DNA of 64,000 nucleotides, from positions 1-64,000 of the forward strand of contig CAJTGB010000023.1 of the NCBI GenBank assembly GCA_910575835.1, given 5' to 3'. The position numbers and the translations under genes were made by a program. The DNA is from Lachnospiraceae bacterium. GTDB taxonomy: Bacteria > Bacillota > Clostridia > Lachnospirales > Lachnospiraceae. The first letter of the stretch is position 1, and every line of letters begins with the position of its first letter. This document shows positions 63,458-64,000 of this stretch, piece by piece. Under the pieces are notes generated by a model, which saw only the letters and a program-made list of their open reading frames with translations, was not told the origin of the DNA and ran no database searches.

Positions 63458-64000
63458 TCAATAATAACCTCTCCACATATTGAGATACATATGCACGTTT
63501 GTCTTCACATGCAGCCAGATAATCCTGTATATCTTCTGACTCTTCGGAGACCTGGCCGCCGCCGTCACATACGGTACGCCCTGCCGTCTCGCATAGTGGT
63601 CTGCCTTCCTAAGATGCCATCCGCTGGTCACCACCACACAATCCTTAAGATCATGCTCCTTCATCATCTTGCAGGAATGGAGAAGATTGTGGTAAGTGCT
63701 GACCGCCTGCTCTTCCTTAAGAATATACTCCTTTGGCACGCCAAGCCTGCGCGCATACTGCTCCATAGCCTTCGCTTCGACCTGGCTGTTACTCACAGCC
63801 GCCCCCGACATGATCAGATATCGGACCTTCTTGGCCTTCCACAGCTCTGCTGCCTTCTCTACTCTTGATTTTAACGTATCGGAGGGTGTTCCGTCATCAT
63901 TGACCCGGCACCCGCAGACAACGGCGCAGTCATATTGCTCCTGATCCCAGCGCTTCTTAGGCGCCCGGAACATAACGCAGAACAACGATATATTCGCCAG
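63458..64000 (-). CDS. YdcF/SanA-family (DUF218) protein, 5' end outside the window
   Basis: Partial, at least 180 residues: reading on beyond the possible internal starts at 63973 and 63985 gives hydrophobic residues to the window edge (LANISLFCVMF), so the true start with a membrane segment lies outside. Conserved DUF218 features are VVCGCRVNDDGTPSDTLKSRVEKAAELW, IMSGAAVSNSQVEAKAMEQYARRLG, LEEQAVSTYHNLLH-like EEQAVSTYHNLLHS and VVTSGWHLRKADHYARRQG. The family is associated with envelope functions but its substrate is not known. Confidence 0.88.
   Translation of the reverse strand: MANISLFCVMFRAPKKRWDQEQYDCAVVCGCRVNDDGTPSDTLKSRVEKAAELWKAKKVRYLIMSGAAVSNSQVEAKAMEQYARRLGVPKEYILKEEQAVSTYHNLLHSCKMMKEHDLKDCVVVTSGWHLRKADHYARRQGVPYVTAAARSPKSQKIYRIIWLHVKTNVHMYLNMWRGYY

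Overview
The window looks like chromosome of a spore-forming, Gram-positive gut-type Clostridia, most likely Lachnospiraceae (inference). The evidence is a SigK-type sporulation sigma factor, CodY, IreB, RNase J, a HrcA/CIRCE-type groESL operator, family-restricted proteins of the DUF5688 and DUF6106 type, AGGAGG ribosome binding sites, and base composition near half GC by eye. I saw no phage, insertion sequence or CRISPR array. Most of the window is packed minus-strand core genes, with accessory blocks at both ends and two in the middle.

Layout. 0.2-3.5 kb (+): a lipoprotein solute-binding protein without permeases, followed by a chemoreceptor and a DUF3788 protein. 3.6-14.2 kb (-): an unknown protein, then a carboxylate locus: TRAP transporter dctP-dctQ-dctM, alpha/beta hydrolase, LarA-type racemase, a PucR/CdaR-type regulator fused to a TRAP solute-binding domain, and glycerate kinase, with a second PucR-type regulator upstream. 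14.3-16.0 kb (+): a second chemoreceptor. 16-29.8 kb: HtrA protease, argS-alaX, tRNA-Arg(CCG), EF-P, a lipoprotein cyclophilin, YqeG-shikimate kinase-amidase, galM and guaB. 29.9-38 kb: groESL, codY, topA, dprA and a comM-like gene. 38.2-41.2 kb: three overlapping envelope genes (diacylglycerol-type glycosyltransferase, polysaccharide deacetylase, LPG-synthase-like membrane protein). 41.4-52.7 kb: sigK, the tRNA U34 modification pair trhP-trmR, an orphan solute-binding lipoprotein with a hybrid histidine kinase, then RNase J, Fur, DUF1292, RuvX, IreB and MtaB. 52.9 kb (+): an HPr/Crh-like protein without the catalytic histidine. 53.2-59.4 kb: thiI-nifS, rsmE-prmA, mntP, add and an Spx/ArsC protein. 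59.4-63.4 kb: a three-gene MoxR ATPase / VWA / leucine-rich-repeat cassette. The window closes with a YdcF-family gene cut by its right edge.

How genes work together. The TRAP locus reads as uptake of an organic acid, possible ester hydrolysis, C2 epimerisation and phosphorylation into glycolysis, controlled by a cytoplasmic regulator that carries its own copy of the transporter's ligand-binding fold. Two separate loci pair a permease-less solute-binding protein with a membrane signalling protein (chemoreceptor; hybrid kinase), suggesting binding proteins used as sensors rather than for uptake. Many core genes act on tRNA or translation (argS, alaX, efp, mtaB, trmR, trhP, thiI/nifS, rsmE, prmA).

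The best candidates for something little described are the regulator-TRAP-binding-domain fusion (5773-7815) and the MoxR/VWA/LRR cassette (59433-63377), whose VWA protein has a broken metallopeptidase motif. All family assignments were made by eye from motifs; no database search was run.
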